Source: Pseudomonadota bacterium
GTDB taxonomy: Bacteria; Pseudomonadota; Gammaproteobacteria; Pseudomonadales; Pseudomonadaceae
DNA: 64,000 bases
Direction of reading: 5' to 3'
Assembly: GCA_023431055.1 (NCBI GenBank)
Contig: JAEYXX010000019.1
Coordinates: 11,112 to 75,111, forward strand
The notes below the pieces were generated by a model. That model had not been told where the DNA came from, did no database searches, and saw nothing but the letters and a program-made list of their open reading frames with translations. A program made the translations under genes and the position numbers. Shown piece by piece: positions 28,347-36,915 of this stretch. How positions within the stretch are numbered: the first letter of the stretch is position 1; every line of letters starts with the position of its first letter.

Positions 28347-29087
28347 TCAGACGCGCTGTAGCTCGATCCGAACCTGGGCCTCCAGTTCGCTCTTCAGCTC
28401 CAGCGGCAGCTTCAACTGGCGCGCCAGTTCTTCAAGGTAGGCGCGCTCCATGAAATGCTCCTCGTCCACCATCAGCACGCTGGCCAGGTACATCTCGGCG
28501 GCCATTTCCGGAGTGCTGGCGGCGCGCGCCACATCGGCCGGATCCAGCGGCTTGTTCAGCTCGGTGTGCAGCCAGGCCTGCAGCTCGGCATCCTGCGCCA
28601 GCTTGCCCAGCTCTTCCTCGATCAGTTGGCGCTCACGATCATCGACATGGCCATCGGCCTTGGCCGCTGCCACCAGCGCCTTGAGAATGGCCCGGCTGTG
28701 CTGCTCGGCCTGCGGCGCCGGCAAGCGATCCAGGGTTTGCGGCTCGACCGGCTGCGCGCCACCCTGCTGGGCTTGCTGCGCCTGCCAGTTGCCGTAGGCC
28801 TTGTAGGCCAGCACGCCAAGCGCAGCCAGGCCGCCATAGACCGCCACCTTGCCGCCAACCTTGCGCACCCGCTTGTTGCCCAGCAGCATGGCCAACGCAG
28901 CACCACCGCCGGCGCCCTTGAGCATCGAGCCGAGATCGCTGCCGCCCCCCTTGCCCTTGCTGGCAGCGCCGCCAAGCAGGCCACCCAGCGCACCACCCAG
29001 CCCGGATGAGGCACCACCAGCACCTTTCTGTTGCAGCATCTCCTGACCGGATTTGAGCAGTTGATCGAGCAAGCCACGGGTATTCAT
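28347..29087 (-). CDS. DUF533 / TerB-like protein (YebE family)
   Basis: 246 residues. A Gly-rich N-terminal stretch (GGASSGLGGALGGLLGGAAS), a short hydrophobic segment (VAVYGGLAALGVLAYKAYG) that may insert in the inner membrane, and a C-terminal TerB-like helical domain with an acidic metal-type loop (AAAKADGHVDDRERQLIEEE). E. coli YebE, the best-known relative, is an envelope-stress (Cpx) target. The role here is unknown. Confidence 0.88.
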   Translation of the reverse strand: MNTRGLLDQLLKSGQEMLQQKGAGGASSGLGGALGGLLGGAASKGKGGGSDLGSMLKGAGGGAALAMLLGNKRVRKVGGKVAVYGGLAALGVLAYKAYGNWQAQQAQQGGAQPVEPQTLDRLPAPQAEQHSRAILKALVAAAKADGHVDDRERQLIEEELGKLAQDAELQAWLHTELNKPLDPADVARAASTPEMAAEMYLASVLMVDEEHFMERAYLEELARQLKLPLELKSELEAQVRIELQRV

Positions 29088-29184
29088 CGCGCATCCTCCT
29101 GAGGAAATCTCGCCGAGTGTAGGCCTCGGACGTTTGCCCGGCAGCCGACTGAATGCTTCCAGATATTACCGCCGGGGCGCTTGA

Positions 29185-29322
29185 CAGCCCGCACCAGCAC
29201 CTACGCCCAGCGTCGAACGATTTCGGCAGTTGCACTATCGCCTATTGCCCTGGATGCAGGCGGCTTTCAGCGAGGCCAAGCCGTCGGTGATCAAGGCGGC
29301 GCTGGCTCGCCTTGCGCCTTAG
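29185..29322 (+). pseudogene. 3' remnant of a dihydrodipicolinate-synthase-like gene
   Basis: A 45-codon frame, bounded upstream by TGA (29182-29184), ends at TAG (29320-29322). It reads ...VERFRQLHYRLLPWMQAAFS then EAKPSVIKAALARLAP. The pattern LLP...E..P..IKAAL..L is typical of the late part of DapA-family lyases. There is no start and no upstream 240 residues of the enzyme. The stop overlaps the last bases of recJ on the other strand. I read it as the tail of a gene lost by deletion or rearrangement. Family assignment is moderate because the piece is short. Confidence 0.5.
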
Positions 29323-31028
29323 CGCGGGGCGATATGCGCCACCATCAGTTGCACCGTCTCGTTGCCACGGAACTCGTTGAGGTCGAGCTTGTAGGCCAGC
29401 TCGGCCCAGCGCACCGTCGGGTTCGGCCAAATTTCGCGGTCGATGTTGAAGGCGATGCCGTCAAGCTGCACGCTGCCGCACTCGGTCTTGAGCACCAGTT
29501 TCAGATGGCGCTCACCGACCACGCGCTGATTGATGACCTGAAACACGCCATGGAACAGCGGCTCAGGGAAATGCTGGCCCCAGGGCCCGGCATTGCGCAG
29601 GGCGCGAGCCAGTTCCAGGTGAAACTCGGTGGCATCGAGCTGGCCATCGGAGAGCAGCCGGCCGGTCAGGTCGTCCTCGCTGAGCTGGCGGCGCACTTCG
29701 GCATCGAAAGCCGCGGCGAAGGCGCCGAAGTTGGCCTGTGGCAGTGACAGGCCGGCGGCCATGGCATGCCCGCCGAACTTGCTGATCAGCCCCGGATGCT
29801 TGGCTGCAACCGCGTCCAGCGCATCACGGATATGCAGCCCCGGCACCGAACGCGCCGAGCCCTTGAGCATGCCCTCACCGGCATCGGCGAAGGCAATGGC
29901 CGGGCGGTGGTAACGCTCCTTCAGGCGCGAGGCGAGAATGCCGATCACCCCCTGGTGCCAGTCCGGTTCGAACAGGCACAGGCCGAACGGCATGTCCTCG
30001 ATCGACAGATCCTTGAGCTGGGCCAGCGCCTCGCGTTGCATGCCCTGCTCGATGGCCTTGCGATCCTGATTGAGTTGATCGAGCTGCACCGCCATGTCGC
30101 GGGCCAGCGCCTCATCGTCGCAGAGCAGGCATTCTATCCCTAAGCTCATGTCGTCAAGACGCCCGGCCGCGTTCAGGCGTGGCCCGAGGATAAAGCCCAG
30201 GTCGGTAGAGGTGATGCGCTTATGATCACGACCGGCGACTTCGAGAATCGCCCGCAGGCCCGGCCGCGCCCGGCCGGCACGAATGCGCGCCAGGCCCTGG
30301 TGCACCAAGATGCGGTTGTTGGCATCCAGCGGCACCACGTCGGCGACGCTGCCGAGCGCTACCAGGTCGAGCAGCTCGCCCAGATTCGGCTCCGCACGGC
30401 TGGCGAACCAGCCGGTTTCGCGCAGCCGAGCACGCAGCGCCAGCAGCACATAGAACATCACCCCAACGCCCGCCATGGACTTGCTGGGGAACTCGCATCC
30501 TGGCTGATTGGGGTTGACGATGGCATCGGCGGCCGGCAGCTCCGGCCCCGGCAGGTGATGGTCGGTGACCAGCACCGTCAGCCCAGCGGCCTTGGCCGCC
30601 GCCACGCCATCGACGCTGGAGATGCCGTTGTCCACGGTCAGCAGCAGATCGGGCTGGCGTTCGAGGGCGACGGCGACGATTTCCGGGGTCAGGCCATAGC
30701 CATACTCGAAACGATTGGGCACCAGGTAATCGACATGCGCGGCGCCCAGCAGGCGCAGACCGAGCACTCCGACCGTACTGGCCGTGGCGCCGTCTGCGTC
30801 GAAGTCACCGACGATGAGGATGCGCTGACGCTGCTCGAGCGCCGCGACCAGCAGTTCGACCGCCGCATCGATGCCCTTGAGCTGCTGGTACGGAATCAGC
30901 CGCGCCAGGCCCTTGTCCAGCTCCTCGGCGGACTGCACGCCACGAGCGGCGTAGAGACGGGTGAGCAGCGGCGGCAGGTTACCCAGATCGGGCAGTTGTG
31001 CAGGTAGGGGACGGGCTTCGATACGCAT
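29319..31028 (-). CDS. recJ: Single-stranded-DNA-specific exonuclease RecJ
   Basis: 5'-3' exonuclease of single-stranded DNA in recombination and mismatch repair. 569 residues from ATG 31028 (MRIEARPLPAQLPDLGNLPP). DHH-family motifs: IVGDFDADGATAS (motif I), DLLLTVDNGISS (II), VLVTDHHLPGP with DHH (III) and DLVALGSVADVVPL (IV). The DHHA1 domain follows with KFGGHAMAAGLSL, and the C-terminal OB-fold completes it. A REP palindrome lies immediately upstream (31044-31096). Confidence 0.97.
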   Translation of the reverse strand: MRIEARPLPAQLPDLGNLPPLLTRLYAARGVQSAEELDKGLARLIPYQQLKGIDAAVELLVAALEQRQRILIVGDFDADGATASTVGVLGLRLLGAAHVDYLVPNRFEYGYGLTPEIVAVALERQPDLLLTVDNGISSVDGVAAAKAAGLTVLVTDHHLPGPELPAADAIVNPNQPGCEFPSKSMAGVGVMFYVLLALRARLRETGWFASRAEPNLGELLDLVALGSVADVVPLDANNRILVHQGLARIRAGRARPGLRAILEVAGRDHKRITSTDLGFILGPRLNAAGRLDDMSLGIECLLCDDEALARDMAVQLDQLNQDRKAIEQGMQREALAQLKDLSIEDMPFGLCLFEPDWHQGVIGILASRLKERYHRPAIAFADAGEGMLKGSARSVPGLHIRDALDAVAAKHPGLISKFGGHAMAAGLSLPQANFGAFAAAFDAEVRRQLSEDDLTGRLLSDGQLDATEFHLELARALRNAGPWGQHFPEPLFHGVFQVINQRVVGERHLKLVLKTECGSVQLDGIAFNIDREIWPNPTVRWAELAYKLDLNEFRGNETVQLMVAHIAPR

Positions 31029-31043
31029 CTTGAGTCTTTTCGT

Positions 31044-31096
31044 GTAGGGCGGGTGCAACCCGCCGCAGGTGATCCGGCGGGTTGCACCCGCCCTAC
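31044..31096. repeat. REP-like palindrome, copy B
   Basis: Perfect 22-nt inverted arms (31044-31065 and 31075-31096) with the same core as copy A at 6126-6176, GTAGGGCGGGTGCAACCCGC, and a different 9-nt loop. It sits in the 72-bp gap between the YaeQ-like gene and recJ. Confidence 0.9.
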
Positions 31097-31100
31097 GGCT

Positions 31101-31640
31101 TCAACGCTGGCCGGCCAGCCACTCCAGCGGAATCTCGTGCTGGCCACGCTCGTCGGTGACGAACAGCTCGCCATCGCTGATCATCACGCTCCAGGACAGC
31201 GAACGCGGCATGTCCAGCGCCAGGTCGGCCAGCGCCTCCTGGCCCAGGCCAACCACATTAATGTTTTTCAGGCTGCGCACCGGATCGAGGCACTTGGTCT
31301 GCCACACGCGCAGGTTGCCGTAGGCCACCAGACTGAACTTCTCGGTACGCCGCGAGCACCAGGTGATGCGCTCGCTGTCCGGCTGGCCGACCTCGATCCA
31401 GTGCAGCACGCGATCGTCGAGGCTCTTTTCCCACAACGCTGGCTCGTCGACATCCGACAGGCCGCGGCCAAACGCCAGCTGCTCGTGGTAGAACAGCGCA
31501 TAGGCGATCAGCCTTGCGGCCAGGCGTTCTTCGGTTTCCGAGGGGTGACGAGCGACGGTGAAACGCAGGTTCTCGTAGACGCTGCGATCCATATCGGTGA
31601 GGTTCAGTTCGATTTTGTAGGTGGTCGATGGCAGGGCCAT
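31101..31640 (-). CDS. yaeQ: YaeQ-family protein
   Basis: 179 residues from ATG 31640 (MALPSTTYKIELNLTDMDRS). The sequence YENLRFTVARHPSETEERLA, FGRGLSDVDEPALW and WIEVGQPDSERI are characteristic of YaeQ, a small PD-(D/E)XK nuclease-fold family, here keeping the D...E.G pattern. YaeQ was reported as a suppressor of rfaH loss in enterobacteria; no nuclease activity is established. It lies between the diguanylate cyclase gene and recJ on the same strand. Confidence 0.92.
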   Translation of the reverse strand: MALPSTTYKIELNLTDMDRSVYENLRFTVARHPSETEERLAARLIAYALFYHEQLAFGRGLSDVDEPALWEKSLDDRVLHWIEVGQPDSERITWCSRRTEKFSLVAYGNLRVWQTKCLDPVRSLKNINVVGLGQEALADLALDMPRSLSWSVMISDGELFVTDERGQHEIPLEWLAGQR

Positions 31641-31684
31641 GGCGGGCTTCTTGACGGGTCGGTAAGGCGGCAAGTCTACCGCGA

Positions 31685-32863
31685 TTAGCACACCTCTGCC
31701 CCGCCCGCTGAGCCGCCAGCATCCCCTCGGTACAGTTCCACGCGGTTACGCCCGTCGCGTTTGGCCTGGTACAACGCCTTGTCAGCCAGGTTCAGCAGAT
31801 ACTGCAGGTCATAGGTGCCCCACTCCATCGCCACCAGGCCGATACTCACGCTCTGTTCGCGACCCTTGGGCGCCAGCGCGGAGAAGCCGACACGAATACG
31901 CTCGGCGAGCGCCAGGGCGTCGGTACCACTGCCGTCGATCAGGCAGGCGAACTCTTCGCCACCGATACGCCCGAATACGTCGCTACGGCGCAGATTCTGC
32001 GCAACACCGGAAGCAAAGGCCTTGAGCACCCGGTCGCCTTCCTGGTGGCCAAGCTCATCGTTGATCGCCTTGAAATGATCCAGGTCGAAGGACAGCAGCG
32101 CCACGGGGCGGCGCTGACGCTGACACAGGCTGAGCAGGCGCTCGCCCGCTTCGAAGAAGGCCCGCCGATTGCCGACTCCGGTCAACTCATCGGAATAAGC
32201 GGCCCGGCGGTATTGCTTTTCAGCACGCTCCTTGACCATCGACAACAACATGAAGGCGATACCGACGGCGTACAGCATGCTTTCGATCAACACAAGGGTG
32301 AACAGCGGATTCGACTGAATATCGCCATAGCCGGTCACGCCGGGGCCAAGGAACATGCGCGCCAGCAGAAACATCAGGTGCAGGCCGACAAGCACTGCCA
32401 TGGGCACCACCGACACCTCGAGCGTGCGCCGGGCCCGCCAGAGCTCGACCAGCGCAGCCAGCAGATACAGGCTGGCGATCAGGGTATGCACGGCGACCCG
32501 CGCCGCCAGACTGGTATAGAAGGTCGGCCACAGACACAGCAGCGCCCAACATGCGGCACCTGCGCAGACACCGGTATAGATCGGCGCACGACCGCAGAAT
32601 ACGCGGATCACCGACCAGTTCATGGCAATGCACAGCAGCAGCACGATATTGCCCAGTACGATGGGCACCCAATCGAAGCTGCCCCCGCGCAGGGCATTGA
32701 GCACCAGCCCCAGGGCGGCCAACAGCATCATCGCGCCCGTCCATAACAGGGCCCGCTGCTGACGCCCCTGCGACCAGCTGAAGATCAACAACACCCCGCA
32801 CAAGCTGATGACCGCAGTGCTGGCGACTAACAGAGTGGGCAGGTGCAACTGCAACATCAACAT
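31685..32863 (-). CDS. Membrane diguanylate cyclase (GGDEF protein)
   Basis: 392 residues. Seven predicted membrane helices fill residues 8-210, then a GGDEF domain: YSDELTGVGNRRAFFEAGERL, SFDLDHFKAINDELGH, and the active site RIGGEEF near residue 301. An inhibitory-site RxxD (RRSD) lies 5 residues before GGEEF, so feedback inhibition by cyclic-di-GMP is expected. It makes c-di-GMP from two GTP. No separate sensor domain is recognised; the membrane part may sense a ligand. It lies 87 bp downstream of the helicase gene and may be its own unit. Confidence 0.92.
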   Translation of the reverse strand: MLMLQLHLPTLLVASTAVISLCGVLLIFSWSQGRQQRALLWTGAMMLLAALGLVLNALRGGSFDWVPIVLGNIVLLLCIAMNWSVIRVFCGRAPIYTGVCAGAACWALLCLWPTFYTSLAARVAVHTLIASLYLLAALVELWRARRTLEVSVVPMAVLVGLHLMFLLARMFLGPGVTGYGDIQSNPLFTLVLIESMLYAVGIAFMLLSMVKERAEKQYRRAAYSDELTGVGNRRAFFEAGERLLSLCQRQRRPVALLSFDLDHFKAINDELGHQEGDRVLKAFASGVAQNLRRSDVFGRIGGEEFACLIDGSGTDALALAERIRVGFSALAPKGREQSVSIGLVAMEWGTYDLQYLLNLADKALYQAKRDGRNRVELYRGDAGGSAGGAEVC

Positions 32864-32950
32864 CGAAGAACTTCCGAAGCTTTTCAGTAAGCCTTCCTGA
32901 CTTACCAGACATGGCCTGTACGATAGCTGAAAGCGGCCCCGGGAACACGG

Positions 32951-35662
32951 TCAAAGCCTTGCCAATACGGCCTCCAGCACCTGCTGTGGCGCCTCGTGCC
33001 AGAGACCATAGCTCAACGGCAAGGTTTCCAGGCCGGCGCGCGTCAGCACCAGATAGCGCTCCAGTTCGAGGAAACCCTCGCCCTCCCCGGGGAAGCCGAT
33101 CAGGTCGATGGCCAGGCACTTTTCGCCACGGCGGCAGAACAGATCCAGCACCTGGCCGGCCAGCGGATAGTGATTCCAGACGCTGACGCCCTGGGCCTGT
33201 AGCGCTTCGCACAGGGTCTGCCGCGCCGCGTCGGTGGCGCCGGGTTGCCAGAGCGCGCCAGGCTTTTCGAGGTATTCCAGATAACGGCGTAGCAGATGCG
33301 TGGCCGGTAACTGGCGCTCGTCGCCGCTGAACAGCAGCACCTGGCGCTCGCGGGCGCGGGTGATGGCGACGTTGAACAGGTCGGCGCGGTTCAGGTACGC
33401 CGCAGCCTGGCTCGACTCTCTATCGATGGCGAAGCTGAGGATCATCAGGTCGCGCTCCTCGCCCTGGAAGCCATAGGGCGTATCCACCAGCAGGCGGAAC
33501 TCGCGCAATCGCTCCAGCAGCAGGGTTTCGCCGATGCGCAGGCGGATGCGTTCGACCTGATCGCGAAACGGCGACAGCACACCGATGCTGGGTTTGAGCG
33601 GGCTGCCCTGGTATTCGGCCAGGTGCGCGGTGATCAGCGCCAGCACGCGCTCCGCCTCCGCCTCGTTGACCCCATTGCGCCCACGCTGGCCGTCGATGCG
33701 CAGCAATTGCAGGCTGTCGCAGGCCTCACCGCCCGGACGCTCCTTCATCACCCGCACGCGCTGGTCGTAGAACAACTCGTTGCTGAAGCGAATCAGCGCC
33801 GGGCGGCTGCGAAAGTGTTCGTCGAGAAACACCACGGCGTCCTGGCTGGCCAGTTGCAGGCCGACCAGATCCAGCACGCTGTTGTCACGGTAGCTCCAGG
33901 CCTCGCGTGCCTCGGCCTGCAGGCCGGCGCGTTGCAACAGCTGCGTTTCGCGCACACGGGAGAGAAAGGAGATGTGCCGTAACTGACGTGCATCGCCGGT
34001 CACCACCGCGCGCTTGCAGCGCTGGAAAGCCGGTAGCGCCGAAGCGATGTCGCACTGGGTCGCCTCGTCCATCACCATCACGTCGAACAGCTGCGGGCGC
34101 AGCGGCAGCAGCCGGTGCAGCTCGTCCAGTGTCACCACCCAGATCGGGAAAGCCGCCAGCAGGCGCGCCGGGTCGATATCCTCGAACAGCGCCAGTTGGC
34201 GCTGCGAATTGCGCGCGCGAATGGCCTGGTTGTAGCGCACGAACAGCCCACGGTCGGTCATCAGCAGGCGCTTGAGCGCCAGGCTGCGATGGCTGTTGAG
34301 GTGCTCACGGCTGAGCGACTGACGGCGCTGCTGGCAATCACGCAACTCATCCAGCAATGCCCAGGGGCGCACACTGCTACCAATACGCTTGCGCACCCAA
34401 GGCACCTGCAACCAGCGCTGCCAGAAGGCCAGGCTGCCACGTTCGGCACGCAGCAGCAGGCGGCTCCAGCGCACGGCCTGCTCGCAGCGCCGACGAAAAT
34501 CAGCCGACAGGCGCACTTCGGCCTGCGTCAGCACCTCCAGTTCGCTGCGTTGACGTGCCTCGAGCGGCTCGGATACCTCGGCAATCTCGCCCTGCAGCAT
34601 CCGCTGCAGCCGCTCGCGCAGGGCCTGGCGCAGGCTCTGGCCATCGCCTTCGAGCACGCCGTCACGCAGGCCAAAATCCTTGCGCAGCTTGTGCGCGATC
34701 ACGCGCACCGCCTGGGCACTGCGGCTGACCAGCAGCACCGTCTCGCCCTGCAGGTAACGATCCAGCGCCAGCGCGGCCAGGCTGTAGCTCTTGCCGGTGC
34801 CGGGCGGGCCGGAAATCTGGCTTAGCGGATAACGCGCGGCATTGGCCAGCGCCCGGCATTGCGCCGCGCTGAGCTGCGCAGGCAGGCGCTGCGGCGTACT
34901 GATCGAACCCGTGGGCGGCACCGCTGGCGCTTCACCGAGCAACTGCAACAAGGCCGGCGAAAGCTGCTCAGCCTCCTGCAGCAGCTGTAGCTCATGGGCA
35001 ATGCCGCGACTGCCGCTGCCCCGCGGCACCAGCGCGACGAAGGCGCCGGCCTGCAGCGACAGGCTGCGGCGACGCTGAGCCTTGGCCAAGGTCTCGACAT
35101 CTGCCAATTGCGGGAAACCCGCCGCATCACTGACGTCCCCCACCTGCGTATTGCGCTCTACCCAGGCCAGCAACTGCCCCAGAGAGGCATCATCAAGCGG
35201 GCCTGTCGGCAGCGGCAGTCCGTCGAGGCTATCACTGCCGTTCTCATCGAACAGACGGCGCAGCAAGCGCCAATTACCATGGGCACGCTGCACGTCGATG
35301 GCGAGCATCTGGCTCTGCTCGTCGGCCGTCGCCTGCAGGTTGGCCTCGTAATAGAACAACGGGCCACAGATCGCCTGCAAGGCCCCGCTTTCCAGCTGCA
35401 GCCGGCCACAGATCGGCAGCACGCCATAGACCAGTTGCAGCTCGCGTTGATACAGCGCCTGCGCTTCGGCCAGGTTACGGCCCAGCTCGGCAGACAACGG
35501 CAACAGCGGCATACCGCCACTGGCCAGTTCCTCACGCCCATCGAGCCAGGCCCAGCGATTGGCGGGCAGCTTGCTCAGGTTGTCCAGATCCAGGTCGCGG
35601 CTGTCGGCCAGGTAGCAGCTGCGATAGAAGCCGAGCAGTTGGCGGGCGTGAGTTTGGCTCAT
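32951..35662 (-). CDS. SF1 (UPF1-like) helicase with a C-terminal nuclease-like region
   Basis: 903 residues. About 280 N-terminal residues match no family I recognise. Helicase motifs follow: Walker A GPPGTGKS (285-292), DEATQCDIASALP (motif II), VVTGDARQL (III), FLDEHFRSRPALIRFSNELF (IV), DTPYGFQGEERDLMILSF (V) and NVAITRARERQVLLFSG (VI). After these, about 120 residues include VWNHYPLAGQVLDLFCRRGE then CLAIDLIGFPG, a pattern like the restriction-endonuclease-fold tails (DUF559/Vsr type) of related helicases. Its ATG overlaps the stop of the PLD gene by 1 nt (TGATG), so translation is coupled. It is the last gene of the eight-gene array. Confidence 0.88.
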   Translation of the reverse strand: MSQTHARQLLGFYRSCYLADSRDLDLDNLSKLPANRWAWLDGREELASGGMPLLPLSAELGRNLAEAQALYQRELQLVYGVLPICGRLQLESGALQAICGPLFYYEANLQATADEQSQMLAIDVQRAHGNWRLLRRLFDENGSDSLDGLPLPTGPLDDASLGQLLAWVERNTQVGDVSDAAGFPQLADVETLAKAQRRRSLSLQAGAFVALVPRGSGSRGIAHELQLLQEAEQLSPALLQLLGEAPAVPPTGSISTPQRLPAQLSAAQCRALANAARYPLSQISGPPGTGKSYSLAALALDRYLQGETVLLVSRSAQAVRVIAHKLRKDFGLRDGVLEGDGQSLRQALRERLQRMLQGEIAEVSEPLEARQRSELEVLTQAEVRLSADFRRRCEQAVRWSRLLLRAERGSLAFWQRWLQVPWVRKRIGSSVRPWALLDELRDCQQRRQSLSREHLNSHRSLALKRLLMTDRGLFVRYNQAIRARNSQRQLALFEDIDPARLLAAFPIWVVTLDELHRLLPLRPQLFDVMVMDEATQCDIASALPAFQRCKRAVVTGDARQLRHISFLSRVRETQLLQRAGLQAEAREAWSYRDNSVLDLVGLQLASQDAVVFLDEHFRSRPALIRFSNELFYDQRVRVMKERPGGEACDSLQLLRIDGQRGRNGVNEAEAERVLALITAHLAEYQGSPLKPSIGVLSPFRDQVERIRLRIGETLLLERLREFRLLVDTPYGFQGEERDLMILSFAIDRESSQAAAYLNRADLFNVAITRARERQVLLFSGDERQLPATHLLRRYLEYLEKPGALWQPGATDAARQTLCEALQAQGVSVWNHYPLAGQVLDLFCRRGEKCLAIDLIGFPGEGEGFLELERYLVLTRAGLETLPLSYGLWHEAPQQVLEAVLARL

Positions 35663-36351
35663 CAGTTACCTGCGTAACGCGCCCACAGCGACTCGAATTC
35701 ACGGCTGTAGGCCGCAACCAGTTGCGGGTGATCGATCACCAACAGGTTTTCCTCGTTGCTGGTGCTGGCGCTGCGTGTCCAGTTGAAGCTGCCGTTGAGC
35801 AGCAGGCGCCCATCGAACAGGGCAAATTTGTGGTGCATGTGGAAGGGGCCGGCGTCGATGCGCAGCGGCACGCCCTTATCGCGCAACCACTGAATATCGC
35901 TGCCGACGTCGAACTGTTTTTCGTTGTCGGTGATCACGCGCACGGCGATGCCGCGCTCATGACAGGCGAGCACTTCTTCACTGAGCTGATCGTCGGAGAT
36001 GGTGTAGACGCAGATTTCCACACTCTTGCGCGCCTGGCGGCACAGCTCGCGGATCTGGCGCCGGCAGCTCTCGCCGGGGCTGAAGTGTGCCGTGGCATGC
36101 TCCACGCATGGCGCACTGCCAACGCTGTCGAGGGTCTTGATGACCTGCTCCAGCCATTTCAGCGCTGGTTCGACATTGGCCGGATCCTGCATCAGTTCAC
36201 GGGCCAGGGCGAAGGCGCGATTGCGCATGAAGCGCACCTGATCGCTGCTCAACTCGCTGCCCAGTTGGCGCAACTCGTCGCGTTCCTCGTTGCTCAGGCG
36301 CAGGTCAGCGAGGCTGTCACGCAGTTGCTGGTCGAGGCGATTGAAGTCCAT
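35662..36351 (-). CDS. Phospholipase-D-like protein with a single HKD motif
   Basis: 229 residues. The N-terminal 80 residues are helical and charged. The PLD domain follows, with VEICVYTISDDQLSEEVLAC, VITDNEKQFD and the catalytic HKD motif HMHHKFALFDGR (His173, Lys175, Asp180) plus GSFNW (187-191). A single HKD means it must dimerise, as do Nuc-type endonucleases and mitoPLD. It could cut nucleic acid or phospholipid; pairing with a helicase favours nuclease, while pairing with flotillin and PspA favours lipid. No signal peptide. It lies 12 nt after the rhomboid gene and overlaps the helicase start. Confidence 0.88.
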   Translation of the reverse strand: MDFNRLDQQLRDSLADLRLSNEERDELRQLGSELSSDQVRFMRNRAFALARELMQDPANVEPALKWLEQVIKTLDSVGSAPCVEHATAHFSPGESCRRQIRELCRQARKSVEICVYTISDDQLSEEVLACHERGIAVRVITDNEKQFDVGSDIQWLRDKGVPLRIDAGPFHMHHKFALFDGRLLLNGSFNWTRSASTSNEENLLVIDHPQLVAAYSREFESLWARYAGN

Positions 36352-36363
36352 GAAAAATCCCTT

Positions 36364-36915
36364 TTATCGTTTGAGACGACGGCGGCTCAAGGCGGCGTAA
36401 AGCACACCGCAGAAAGCCCCCGCCAGGTGGTATTCGAAGGAGACACCGGCACGCGGCAGCAAGCCAAAGAACCAGCCGCCGTAGAGGAAGAACACCAGCA
36501 CCGCCAGCAGCAGGTCGAGCAGGCTGCGTTCGAACCAGGCTCGCGCCAGCAACAGCCCCCAGAAGCCGAACAGCCAGCCACTGGCGCCGACGTGCAGGCC
36601 GGTGCGGCCGAATAGCCAGACCAGCGTGCCGCTACCGATGATGATGAAGGCGCTGGCGTAGAAGAAATCGCGGCGCGAGCGCAGCAGCACCAGGCTGCCG
36701 AGCACCAGCAAGCCGCTGAGGTTGCTGAGCAGATGCGCCCAACTGCCATGCAGCCAGGGCGCGAAGAGAATGCCGGGCAGCGCCTCGATATGCCGAGGCA
36801 CCAACCCCCAGACGTTCAGGGCACCGCCCAGGGCGCTGTTGGCCAGTTGTATCAGCAGCATCACGCCGCTGATCAGCAGCAGCGGACGCAGCTCAACCAG
36901 CCAACCTCGCCTCAC
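36364..36915 (-). CDS. Rhomboid-family intramembrane serine protease
   Basis: 183 residues with six predicted membrane helices. It carries HGSWAHLLSN (His56, His61, Asn65), the nucleophile in HVGASGWLFGF (Ser112) and the catalytic His in FEYHLAGAFCG (His163). All active-site residues are intact. The start is GTG at 36915 and overlaps the AAA+ ATPase stop by 4 nt (GTGA). It would cut a membrane protein within or near the bilayer; PspA partners, flotillin or the YqiJ-like protein are candidate substrates by proximity only. Confidence 0.9.
   Translation of the reverse strand: MRRGWLVELRPLLLISGVMLLIQLANSALGGALNVWGLVPRHIEALPGILFAPWLHGSWAHLLSNLSGLLVLGSLVLLRSRRDFFYASAFIIIGSGTLVWLFGRTGLHVGASGWLFGFWGLLLARAWFERSLLDLLLAVLVFFLYGGWFFGLLPRAGVSFEYHLAGAFCGVLYAALSRRRLKR

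Noticed and set aside
32951..35662. Helicase plus PLD as a known named phage-defence system
   Set aside because: The domains occur in defence loci, but the neighbours are chromosomal core genes and flotillin/PspA partners, and no recognised system has this exact set. Kept only as a hypothesis in the array finding.
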